64,000 nucleotides of DNA from Anoplolepis gracilipes. Its lineage: Eukaryota; Arthropoda; Insecta; Hymenoptera; Formicidae. Of this stretch, positions 50,554-62,425 are shown piece after piece. The notes under the pieces are model-generated. The model was not told where the DNA came from and ran no database searches. It was given only the letters and a program-made list of their open reading frames with translations. Location of the stretch: positions 11,666,233 to 11,730,232 of the forward strand of contig NC_132973.1 in NCBI RefSeq assembly GCF_047496725.1, given 5' to 3'. The stretch's first letter is position 1, and each line of letters opens with the position of its first letter. A program made the translations under genes and the position numbers.

Positions 50554-53533
50554 ATAACATATTCTATACAATGTGTTATCGAAAAAAATTATGGAATGTG
50601 CTTAGAATAATGGAGGATTTATGGATTGTATCACGTAGTTTCCAAGCTCCACTTTTTATAACTTTAAAACACACAATACATTGTACTGTTAGATGGATAT
50701 CAAAAAGCATACACTAGGGTCTATAAAATAATATGTATGCTTAGACTTATTTCATTCAAAAAGTTCATTAGCTGCTTTACAGGATAAATGAACATTTAAT
50801 TATCGCAAGTAAAAAATTAAATAATTAATAAATTATATTTACCTACAATTGCTTTGCCGCCGCCGAACGTTTATTGTTTCTTCAAACACTTAGATGATAT
50901 TTACTCGCACAAACATAACTATAATAATTACGATCGCGCGGCACTTTTATACGACATTCCCGATGTTAATCACACGTGCGATACGTATTACGACGAAAAT
51001 AACATAGAAATTACGATTCGTTTAATTTTTTGGAAATCGTGTAACAAATTCACAGTATTCATAATATTACTAACAAATAGTATACAAACAACTCGACTGG
51101 AGTCAATTTATTCCGTGTACTCGCGATGCTTAATTAATGATCCAACTTTTCACTCGAGAGAAGGAAGTAGAGGGATAACATTGCTAATTTAATTCTGATA
51201 TTTCACGATATTGCGACAAATGTTAGTAGCGTTAAAATACGATGTTTATTCGAAAATATTACGTAATTCGATATAATTTTGAACCTATAAAACTCATGAT
51301 ATAAATATGTACTATTGCTGAATAAATGACACATTTCGAGTATATGTAACTATTACTTGTACAACAGGAGGTGAGACTTATAAATTATTGTTTCATTACG
51401 ATTTTTAAGAATGATAATCACTTTGTAAATATCGCGTTTCAATTCTTACTTTAAATACACAAATAGCGTAAAATATATATTTTATAGTCGTCACACTGAG
51501 ATACGTTTAACTATTAATCACAAGAATTAATTTCGCGGATCATTAAAAATTGTTAATTGTAATAATTATACAGAATAATATATTTGATGTCCTCTCGATC
51601 TTCTCACGACCGTGTCTCGAAGATTACTATGACAGTATATGGAAATGAACGACCTTTTCATTCGAATCTTACCGTATGAATGATAACAAGGTCAACACTA
51701 CACATAAATAACAGCGCGTTATAACGTCGTGTCGTATACGTCACAGTTTTGGCATTCGTACTTCACGGCGTATAATATTCTTGTGCGCGATCACCTTTGT
51801 GTCATTCGCACGACGACACTCGGAAGAGCGCGACGCGTATCGTTCCGTTTCTCCTCGCGATATAAATACCAAATGCGATTAATCTACTATCTTTTTCATA
51901 TATGTATTATTACAATTAGCGTTTATCAATTCGCACGATTAACGTATCTATATATATAAATGTGTCGAAACATTATTTACCGACATAGATATTTTACGCG
52001 ATTTATTTTAGATAACAGTAATACATTGATTTTGCGCGAACGAAATAGACATGTCTTATATTTTATATTGTATATTTTCAGACTGCGTATATCGCGTCTC
52101 ATTGATTTAATTCTCACAGTATCATGTGGAATCAAAATGAAATAATTTTCGAAGTTTTTTTTTAATTATTAACAAATCGTTACGAATATAGAATTGAGTC
52201 TAATCAAGCTCTATTCGTGTATTATATTCATTAGTTACAAACATAAAAAGTAACGTTATCGTAATGAATAAAGGATGAATTTGGGCTACATGATTTTCGA
52301 GCCCTGAGCGAATCGTAGTATTTGCGTTGTTTTCCGTTGTAATACGCGTCGCGTGCGATTACAGGAATATTTATACGATATTATATCGGGCGTGTCGTGC
52401 AAAGTGTCGCGCAATCGAGTGTGTACGCGGGCGATCGTTATTAACTGTGTTTTTGTAATTATTGTGTGAGTGTTATGAAGTAACAGGCATAAACCAGAGA
52501 GGCAGAGAAGTACGAGGCGACAATGAAGTAATCTTGAGGTAAATACAATCAATAATTAATTAATTTTTTATTTATTACATTAATTGCTTGTTTATTGTTG
52601 TGATAGTAATTTATTTTATATTATTATGTAATTTAATGCATATAAGTAAAATAGCAAATTTTTAATTTTCTCTTTCAAAACTGTAAAACTTGGACAATAT
52701 TAAATAATAATATATGTTAGAGATGACATTATAATAATTCCGGTATTGCAGTGATTGCGTAATTAAAGTATTTTAAAAATTGCCAAGTTCCAGCTATTAT
52801 AAAATGTTCACTTTCTTATTTATGATTCGAAATGAAAGTAATAATGTAAAAAGTTAAATTAGAAAAAAGTATTAAGATGAAATGATATCATTAACGATAA
52901 TTCATCAAATACCTGTATTCGTTTATCACATTTGATTGTAACTGTGAAATAATGACGATGAGAGAGATTACTTCCATCGCTTTGACGATGCAAGGAATAA
53001 CGATCATCGATTTTTTTATCTACCAATAGCTTCTCCGTCTTCACTAATGATACTAATACATGAATTTCGTACTTTTTATGCGAAGTACATGACGTTATTT
53101 TCAAGGTTATTATCGAATTAATTCCTAAGATAATTTTAACTTTGAAATTTATCAGAGATTAATTTTTACAAAAATGTCGATTAACAATGATTCAATTCAA
53201 AAGTAAGTACGTTGCATGCGTCGTATCGCGACTAAATTATAGGCTGGATAAAGCCTTCAACAAGGCCATTGTATCCTGTATCACGTGCGTGAAGTTCATA
53301 TGAAGGTTCATATGATTCAGCGTCGATACTATATTGTTTTGGTGCCGCACATCATTAAGCACCCCATTGAATAATGACGGCACTGGATAATTCAGTGAGA
53401 GAACATCAAACTTAATAGAAATCACGCTTGCCTCTTTAGGTCCGAACAGGAAGAATTGCCACGCACTTTATCAAGCCACATAAATGCTATGGCATATAAT
53501 TATATTTAAAAATAATAGTTGTAGCACTAAGAG

Positions 53534-53534
<1 letters not shown>

Positions 53535-53580
<46 letters not shown>
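53535..53580. repeat. (TA)n microsatellite
   Basis: About 45 bp of TA dinucleotides. Confidence 0.95.
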
Positions 53581-53585
<5 letters not shown>

Positions 53586-53914
53586 GAACTTTTGTTACAA
53601 TTTAACATAATAATAATTTAACATAAATTAACGTGAAAATATATATATATTATAGTTATATAATTATAGTTTTAACGTAAAGTTTACATTACACGCAATT
53701 TTTGACTTAAAAGATACAAAATAAATTTAAATGTTTATAAAACTTTTACCAAGATCCTTATACTCTTTTTTTATTAATTTTTTATCACCAAAAATTTCAA
53801 TCGTACGTAGTATACGTTCATTGTGAATGAATCAAAAGAATTTTCCGTATATTGATATAAAATCAAGTGCTATGTACAATTTGGGTACAGATTTGACGTT
53901 AATGCGAGACTTAC

Positions 53915-54082
53915 CAATGAGACGGATCGTTGCTGAAGCTTGAGACCTAAATCCTCTTTTTCGTCCCCGCAGTCAGTCGTATAAAACAGTACGCTCTTCT
54001 TAGATCCCCTGAAATCAACCCTCGTTATAGTGTCTTCGATGAGAAGAGATCCAGGTAGAATCTCTGCCTTAGCGTTAAGCAT
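53915..54082 (-). CDS. candidate alternative first coding exon of the PDZ gene
   Basis: The minus-strand ATG at 54082 has A at position -3 and an in-frame TAA two codons upstream, as expected for an initiator exon. It opens 56 codons with a coding-like composition: MLNAKAEILPGSLLIEDT, then RGSKKSVLFYTTDCGDEKED and KLQQRSVSL. The exon ends at a strong GTAAGT donor in phase 0. The next secure exon of the PDZ gene, at 36327, also starts in phase 0, so joining is possible and would give 677 residues. Direction, phase and donor agree, but no transcript evidence is available. It might instead belong to another gene whose remaining exons I did not find. Confidence 0.5.
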
Positions 54083-57000
54083 ACTTTATGAGACACGAAC
54101 GGGAGTTAGGCTTCCGCGGTATAATCTGATTAGCGGAGGACCACAATTCGATCGATAATCTAATTGAACATCTCGCAATGTTAATGACCGATAATGCTAC
54201 GATAGTAATAATTTAAAAAAAATTTGATACAAACGTAACAGAGGAAGCATCCAATAATATATTGTTAATATCATTGCTGCATAAAATATTATTTAACACG
54301 GAAGGATACTTAATAAAAGATAAATAAAAGAGATCAAATTTTTTAACAAAAAGTAAATATATATAACTTTTTTAAATAATAATATAATAATCCTTATATT
54401 AGAAATTGGATAATTTTGTTTGAATAAAGAGTGAATGTGTACGATATATGACACTTTTAATAATATCTACGAAATTAAAATTTGCAATATCAAAGTTTTT
54501 TTAATTAGCTGGCGTAACATCGAAATAGAAACAACCGTCGATCGTGTGGTCTCTCGCCGGTTGTTTTCGAATTATACTCTTCAATTATGAGCTATAAATC
54601 AATGGCTCGATCAACGCTCGCTCTGTCGCAGGTGATTAAGCTCGCAGGTTGATGGTAGACTGCACACTAGCTATAGTCTGCATTTATGATAATCGTACCT
54701 GAGCGCCTTCCCATTACGGTTGAAGGGCTGATGTTCGGCGAGCACGGGCGAATCCGTGTAGCACCGGCTCTCGTTCATAGCGACGACTACGGCATCTCTT
54801 ACGATTCTTTTCAATTGACCGATTCACGTTGACATCTGCAATCAAAAGAGTAGCTATGAAAATCAGTTCGCGCATGCGATAATCGGAGAGTTTATTGCCT
54901 ATTTTTTTTTTTTTTTTTTTTTTGTGACAACGCAGTCTGATTTTTTTAATAATAGATTCTTTGATCAATTTAAAATTAATTTTTTTTTTTGAAAAATGTT
55001 GAAAAAGAATATTAATAATATAAGTAATTTATTTGCTTTTCTTTAAAGTAGTCTTTAGTTCGCAAAAACATTTTGTTTTTCAGTAGCTCCTTGAAAATGA
55101 TTGGTGTCGCGATTTTTATTGAGACATAATTGCGTTTATCATTGATCGAAATCTATAATTGCTATCCTATGAACGTGATTGAACGCAAAGACCGACGATT
55201 TCTGTATGCAAAACAAACGTGATAATCACTATAGCACGAAATCTCCTACAGAATTTGGCTTTTCTACAGTATAAGTACGTCGAAGTGTGTATTGATGATG
55301 CACAAGAGATACATCGATTTGATGCGGAACACGCATTGCCAATAGTCTTCGCTATCGAGCTCGATTGTTGAGCACAACCCACGTAACAATCTCAACTTAA
55401 CGACCTCGATCACTCGTAACTCCACGTCCGGATCTCGATCCGAGTGTTTCGAGGCGCCAGGCCGATTTCGCTGTTTGCAACCCACGCCATAATCGACTCA
55501 TGTACACTGGACAGCGTTAAATCCGATTCAAATAGGTAGTAATGGCGATCATTGTTGTACGTTATTTTATATCCGTAGAGTTATGGCAGATAGATTATAT
55601 AAACATTAATGCAGATATTTAAATGGAAAATATAAAGCTAAGAATTATATAAAAAAAACTTGTAGTTATAACGTAAACATAATGTAATATGCTTGTTTTT
55701 TTCCATTTTGTCCGAGAGAGATTATTAAAATTATATGAATATTTTCAAAGAGAATATATATATATATATAAAACTAGAAGAGTTATATAAAACAAAATTA
55801 TAACAATTTTTTCCAATCCTTTTAATTATTTTTTAACGATAACTTTTATATAATTCTTATTCTAAAAATATCAAATTATATAATAGATTAAAATTAAAAT
55901 TGATATATTTATCTTTTCTCATCGAAATAAAAAGTGCTGATTTCATCAATTTTTTACGCCAACTCGTGATGGAAATAGATTAAACATGTCGTTAAGCAGC
56001 ACGCAATGCGTAGTAATGTTCACGTTTGGTGCTTCGTAAAGATCTTATAACGCACAGAGAAGTCTATTAGAGGAAACACGTGAAAGATACCGTTCTGAGT
56101 AGGGTTTTTGCGAGTGATATCCGTAAATGTATTAAGCAACCGTACACAATGGTCGACTAATTTACATAAGTTATGCGCGAGAAAGTTCATTCCTCCGCCC
56201 ACGGCGGAAATCCATGTGTTTTATGCGTGTGTAAGCGTGAACACACAACACATTGCGTGAGCGGGACTCGCTACAGTCAACGCATAATTAGATGCACCCT
56301 GCGATTTTAAGTAGAAGCACCCCGAAAAAAAAAGAAAGATTGATCGAAGTTTACATACATCGTACTGTCTTGTGAAACTTCAATTTTGAAATATTTATTA
56401 TTTCATAAAATTAGACGAAGAAACTAGGAACAATTTTTAAAAACTTTTAAAACTAGATGAATTAAAAGAAAAAGTTAATGAGAATTTTATTTCTTCGAAA
56501 ATAAATGGCTGGTATCCGATATTGAGTAACGAAAATAATTGAAATAAATTTTTTTAAATTTATAAGCGATTAAAAAAATAAAAAGCTTTCTGAAAATCAA
56601 ATATTACAGACGTAAAATAATTTTATATAACTTTTACTTTAAGAAAATGTTAATTTTATATTTAATTACAAAAGTATTTAATCTCTGTCTCGCAAATGTT
56701 TATATAAAAAATTATGAATGCAAATATGGTTAATATATTAAATTTTCATAAATTCATTCAAAATGAATTTAAAAATCCATAAATAAATATTACTTTTACA
56801 ATTTATACTTTTACAATTTATTAAAATATTACTATTAATATTAATAATTTAATATCTTCTGTTACACATAGCTTGTTCATTTTAATAAAACATCTTTTGT
56901 ACGAAAGCTTTTGAAGTACCAACATTTTATCAAGAAATTTATAAATAATTCATTTCGTATTAAAATTGCGAATCATTTATCGGATACTTTAACAGATAAA

Positions 57001-58451
57001 AAATCAATTGTAAAGAAGTAAAAGCGTTTCATGAAACAAGATATAAATATTAAAAAAAATGTTAAACATAAAAAAATCTTTTAACATAAAGTTCAAGTAA
57101 AAATTCAATCGTTTGTATATTTTCTATAAAAAAGGAATAAAAAAGAATATGTATGACAAAGCAAAGCAATTTAACATGTATCAAAAAGTATATAAGCAAC
57201 GATAAAATAAACGTGTTATTCCATTAAGCGTGATAATATATATATAATTAATACATTGCGTAAATGACCATGACTAAAATCGAATATTTGTTTTCCATGT
57301 ATGAGTTGTCGATTTAATTCATGAAATTAAACAGAAATGTAAACAAGTTTATTTACACGATAGTAATGCAATTTGTTTTAATTCAGTTCTGTGCTCTGCT
57401 ATTTGCGACATACATTATTAACGAATTATATACGTGGCGAATTCTTTGTTACGTGACGTCCGGTGTAGATATCGCACGGTGTTCTGAAACTGCAACTAAT
57501 TGCGAGGATGTCTAACAAGTCGACCTTGACGCGTGCGTAATAGCAAGAATACAACCCTCAGGGGAGACATCAATAGAAACATGATAATGATCGTATGTTA
57601 CACATTGACGGCACGTACAGCTTTATGAGTTTGATCAACCAGCCGCAACGCTGTTTCACGCCGTCGCGGATCGCTTTCAAATAATAGCGTTGCAGCGCAA
57701 ATAGACGAATAACCACGCCTGTGGTTCTATTCAGACATAGATTTTAGCAAAAAACCTACATTGACGCGAAACTTTTATTAAAAGATTTCTATGTGCGTAC
57801 TATCACTTCCGTTCTTTTTTAAAACTTTTTTCGCTAAATCTTTGTTTACTTTTTAATAATACAATGTACGAGGGTATATTATAATATAATATTATAGCGT
57901 AATATTTTTTTGTATTTTATTATGCTTTTGATTAAGTATTAAATCATTTATTAATTATTGATTTGCATCATGTATTACATGGATATCTGTATATATATTT
58001 TTGTATAATTTTGTATAAATTTTTCAACTATTATATTTTATAACTATTATTTAAATATTATATTTAATATATTTATTGTGCATTTTTCCTAGTAGTATTA
58101 TAGATTAATACTCGAATTTAAAAATATAGATGCTCTTCTTTTGAGTTTATTTCTTTCATGGCTTATATATGTGTTTTTCTAACATTTAGATATTATTTTC
58201 TTTAATTCTACTTTAAAAATACAAGTTTAAAAGAAATATACGTCGTTAAAAGCAACCGTAATTATCCATAAATAAGGTAACTGTGTAGATAAATGTTCCA
58301 TACGTCTTGTCAGACGTTATAAAATTTCAATTTTTATGAAAAAAAATACGGCCGTAATATTCATTTCAATTGTTATTGTAGTGAAACTGTGATTAAAACA
58401 GTAGTCAGTACTATATATCTTGAATACTACAGACTGATACTACAGAATACT
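54083..58451. other. non-coding region between two candidate first exons
   Basis: AT-rich sequence with CpG-rich patches at about 54530-54850, 55380-55500 and 57590-57730. A T-run lies at 54901-54923. No exon could be supported. The patch just upstream of the 54082 exon (54083-54200) would be its 5' UTR or promoter. Confidence 0.4.
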
Positions 58452-58685
58452 TACGTGTAGAGACACGCGCGACACAGACGTTAGAAAGGGGGTACGAGAA
58501 GGGTGAATTATGCACGATCAAGATCCGTGACGGAGCTATGACGGCTACACAGCTGTTCGTCAGGTGTAGCTTCGAGCTTAAAGTCAGTGAGCTTGTCGAG
58601 TTAAAACTTTCTCGGAGAACGGATATTTCTTGGAATTTCGGGTGTCGCGGATTTCCGCTTCGAGGAATTCTTGTTCATTGGAGTT
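58452..58685 (-). promoter_or_regulatory. possible untranslated first exon or promoter
   Basis: A GC-richer stretch ends, on the minus strand, at a strong donor (CTACAC then GTAAGTAT at 58452/58451). It contains a closed 25-codon frame beginning MNKNSSKRKSATPEIP. That fits a 5' UTR exon with an upstream ORF better than a coding exon. It lies between the candidate first exon at 59.2 kb and the body of the PDZ gene. Confidence 0.25.
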
Positions 58686-58694
58686 AAAGGATAT

Positions 58695-58720
58695 AAAAAA
58701 AAAAAAAAAAAAAAAAAAAA
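58695..58720. repeat. A homopolymer run
   Basis: About 26 consecutive A bases. This could be a relic retroposon tail, but no body was recognised. Confidence 0.9.
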
Positions 58721-59122
58721 GACACGACTATTATCAGTAAAAATAATATTTCAATTAGAGAAGCTTGTGTGACTATGGATTTAAAAAGTTTTGCATATAT
58801 TATATATATATTATATATATGTTGCGTGTACGTGTATTAAAGAATTGAGTGTAACAGCGATCAGTATACTTTACTCTTCGATATGCGATCAATCAGAATT
58901 AATATCGAGTACTTGAAATATCGCCTACAATTTACTGTGATAAATGTGATACATGATCGTGTATAAATTGCGATACCTTCGAGGACCAGACTGCTATATA
59001 TATTTACTTACACGGATTTTGCGAGAAGATTAATCGGAGTCGGAGAATCTCTTAAGAGCACAAAGTTTCAGAAATGTCAACTTAACACATAAGCATGTGA
59101 AATGACACGCAGAGCTACTTAC

Positions 59123-59203
59123 CGCCTGCAATTTCTTCAGCGTCTCGATGTAATCAAAACGAAAATATATACACAAGCGGAGATTGCTTTTTAAGCTTTC
59201 CAT
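59123..59203 (-). CDS. second candidate first coding exon of the PDZ gene
   Basis: An ATG in the good insect context GCAAAATGG starts 27 codons (MESLKSNLRLCIYF, then YIETLKKLQA). They end at a GTAAGT donor in phase 0. Like the exon at 53915-54082, it could join the phase-0 acceptor at 36327. The ending YIETLKKLQA is coiled-coil-like and would run into the coiled coil of the next exon, giving 648 residues. The exon is short, so chance cannot be ruled out. The open frame extends 18 codons further upstream. Confidence 0.35.
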
Positions 59204-61333
59204 TTTGCTATGTGGAATTGCATATAAGTGCAATATATATATTAAACTTGCCAGCACGAACGAATATTAGAATTTTGATGAAATATATGCGCGACACGGA
59301 GAAGAGACATTTATAGCGAGATATCTGTATATGATATTGCGCGTAATTAAAATTGTACGTAGTATTAGCGATGTGCACGTGGCAACCTACGTAGAAACAA
59401 ATATCGGTATTACGTCTTGTCAACGTCGACAATGCGGCGCGGAGAAACACGAAGAAACACGTGCGTTGCAATGACGCGCGCGATATAGATACGCATCAGA
59501 AAGCATGGAACGCTAAAAAAGGAAAATGCAGTCGCACAATGGAGCGCCGGCAGACGTGCAACGGAGGATATGCGGGTGTAACGTGAGTTTACGGTATCGT
59601 AATACCGATCTGTGCAATAATAACGTACAAATAAACAGCGAAATAACCATCCTACCGAGAACCTTGTCCCATTGTCGTTGATATACCGATACAAGAATAT
59701 ACAATGGGAACATAATGCCGTGATGGATGCATCTTGTCGACGTGTTATTTGTCAGTCGCGGAACTTAATAAATAATAACGATACAATGTGCTTTAATCTG
59801 TTGACGAATCACGGTTCGAATCGAAGGCGAGTTTATAATATATATTACAGATTATCTAATAAAAATAAAGAAAAAGTATATACGAGATGTGTGTTAATAA
59901 ACAGATTGGTCGCGCAGACTGATTATAAAATTAGAACTGATTTGTAATTTAAATGACAAATGGACTTATTACTCATTAGTCTTTAAATGTAATAATATAA
60001 TAATTAAATTAAATAAATTAAAATTAGAATAAAATCTAGAAAAGATTTTTTATATATCTTGGATTTTTTTATTTGTTAAAAAGTTTCTCTCTCAATTATT
60101 GTGAATTGGAATTTCTCACTTATCTGAGAGTACCCGAGGAAACTCGAAGAGATTGTCGGTAGCGCTGGATAACTTACTAGAATTCCGGTTTCGATTCGCC
60201 GAAGGAATAATAATATTACCAATCAGCCTTATCTAATCCAAAGCTCGTTGTCCGTGATATGTAAATTAAATTACCTATATATTACATTTTCTTTCAACTG
60301 CTAAGATAAATTATCTTTTTATAGAAATTCGAAATATATGTTTATATATGTGTGTATATATAAAGTATGTACGTTTATGTGCGTAACTTTAAAAATATAA
60401 TTTTGAACGTGAATAATTCTTTATTGATAATAAATAAATATCTCGTGATTATAACACAAATTGCTTTAGAAATTACGAGGCATATTACAAAGCTTTTGAA
60501 ATTAATTAAAAAACTAATAACTAATATTATGATTTAACCGCGCAATGTTTATTCGAGTATTTTGATGCACTGATATTGGAAGCTTCTCGCTACAAAGATG
60601 TGCTTCAGCTTCCGTGAATGCTGTTTCCGCCATCGCATCGTATTCATTCGAGAAGGGGAGGAAGATAAGCTGGATAATAACTTGCGTATGTAGGTGCACA
60701 GAACCGTTCTCTCGATTGGTAATTGCTATCTGTCGCATGAAAAGCGTTTGCCAGTATGAATACTGAACTTTTATGATTATGGGATATGACTGGATTTTCC
60801 GATTTTACGTTCTCTCTTGAAAAAGTTATCTCTGATAATTCATTCGTTTGAATTAAAACGACTTTGTCTTTTCCTTTAAAATCAAGAAAACTTGTTTGTA
60901 GAAGAAACGATACTACATTTTTATTATATCTTATTGTTAGCACTTTTACTAGAACAGCCTTACGATCTTCCTATATTATATATCTTGTATGCTAATGTAC
61001 TGAACATTTCCCATAATAATAAATGCATGGTAACTGGTACAGCAATAAAAGACAAACTTGTAAAAGACGAACACTTTAGCGCTAATTATATATCGGAAGA
61101 ACTAATTACTTTCTTCGATGTTCAATGATTCATGATAAAAGCCTCATCATACATCGATAAGCTTCCTCGGCTTATAATTAGAAGAAACGAAAGTGCCCAT
61201 CGACTTGATCATTTCTGTTAAGTTTTTTTCAAGTTTAGACATATTTGTATACATCTGATAATTCATGATAATTACTGTGCGATTAACGAGTATCATTTAA
61301 ATGTTTTTCTTTAAAGACTATCCATTTTAAATT

Positions 61334-61335
<2 letters not shown>
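59204..61335. other. region without a supported gene
   Basis: CpG-rich stretches at 59400-59750 may be promoter-like sequence for the minus-strand exon just downstream in transcript terms. The rest is AT-rich. Open frames here have no recognisable domain. Confidence 0.4.

Positions 61336-61406
<71 letters not shown>
61336..61406. repeat. compound (CT)n(TA)n microsatellite
   Basis: CT repeats of about 30 bp pass directly into about 40 bp of TA repeats. Confidence 0.95.
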
Positions 61407-61408
<2 letters not shown>

Positions 61409-61667
61409 ATCACACATATATATCAATCTATCTCTCTGTCGAAGAATCTGAAAAGATTTCTCTGTCTGTTATTATTTTTACGGTAAAGTGAGAGAAGAGT
61501 AACTTTAGTAATATTTATGTATGGATTTCCGCCGGATAACGTTTAGTGTCATGTATATTTGCTAACGTTTTTTACTATTATTTGTAATAGAATGTTTATG
61601 ATTATTTTATCGTTGATGTCGATTCCACTAATGAGCTTCCGCAGTAAATATGAATATTTTGTTAATT

Positions 61668-61672
<5 letters not shown>

Positions 61673-61698
<26 letters not shown>

Positions 61699-61703
61699 GC
61701 ACG

Positions 61704-61734
<31 letters not shown>
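61673..61734. repeat. compound (CA)n(TA)n microsatellite
   Basis: CA repeats pass into TA repeats. It is the second compound tract within 350 bp. Confidence 0.95.
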
Positions 61735-61735
<1 letters not shown>

Positions 61736-61898
61736 CGCAGATTCTGTACAAAAATATGTATTTATCTTATAATCTTTATTAAGATTTATACTTAATCCAT
61801 TTATATGTATACCTGAATTGTATTTAGATATATACATATATAAATATATAATAGATGAGTACTTTCAATCTAAGAATTACATTTATTTCAATGTCGAA

Positions 61899-61972
61899 CT
61901 AATAATTTTTGAATTACAATGAAATAAAAAGTGAAAAATTTTGAATGATTTGAAATTAAACAATAGTTTCTG

Positions 61973-62009
<37 letters not shown>

Positions 62010-62208
62010 TATATATTTTTGTTGAATTTGATATCTATATTTTGGTCGAATAAAATATGATTGATTCTTATCTTTTTAAAAGCTAACAATCGCAAATTAA
62101 AGTAATTTTACAGAGCTTTAATTTGCGATTGTTAGCTTTTAAAAAGATAAGAATCAATCATATTTTATTCGACCAAAATATAGATATCAAATTCAACAAA
62201 AATATATA

Positions 62209-62263
<55 letters not shown>

Positions 62264-62425
62264 CAGAAACTATTGTTTAATTTCAAATCATTCAAAATTT
62301 TTCACTTTTTATTTCATTGTAATTCAAAAATTATTAGTTACGATTGTTAGCTTTTAAAAAGATAAAAATCAATCATATTTTATTCGACCAAAATATAGAT
62401 ATCAAATTTAACAAAGATATATAAT
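61899..62425. repeat. large near-perfect palindrome plus a third partial copy
   Basis: The left arm 61899-62102 and right arm 62116-62337 are reverse complements along their whole length, apart from the different length of an internal (TA)n tract. Only 13 bp separate them. Matching landmarks include TTGGTCGAATAAAATATGAT and GCTAACAATCGCAAATTAAAG on the left, and CTTTAATTTGCGATTGTTAG on the right. A partial third copy at 62341-62425 repeats the inner part of the right arm in the same orientation, with a few changes. No protein is encoded. It resembles a foldback transposon or a recent inverted duplication. Confidence 0.9.

Larger units (their letters stand above)
36328..53914. other. large region without a secure gene, probably distal intron of the PDZ gene
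   Basis: No exon chain with joined phases could be built on either strand. If a distal exon near 54 or 59 kb is used, the whole region is intron. It contains (TA)n at about 40411-40446, (CT)n at 42441-42475, a repeat cluster at 44368-45275, a 17-bp perfect hairpin at 45455-45493 and a GC-rich patch at 42830-43080. A weak duplication pairs 47891-47942 with 48223-48282. A candidate + strand terminal exon lies at 49591-49699. CpG-rich sequence at 52300-52540 ends at a + strand GTAAAT donor and could be an untranslated first exon. Confidence 0.45.
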
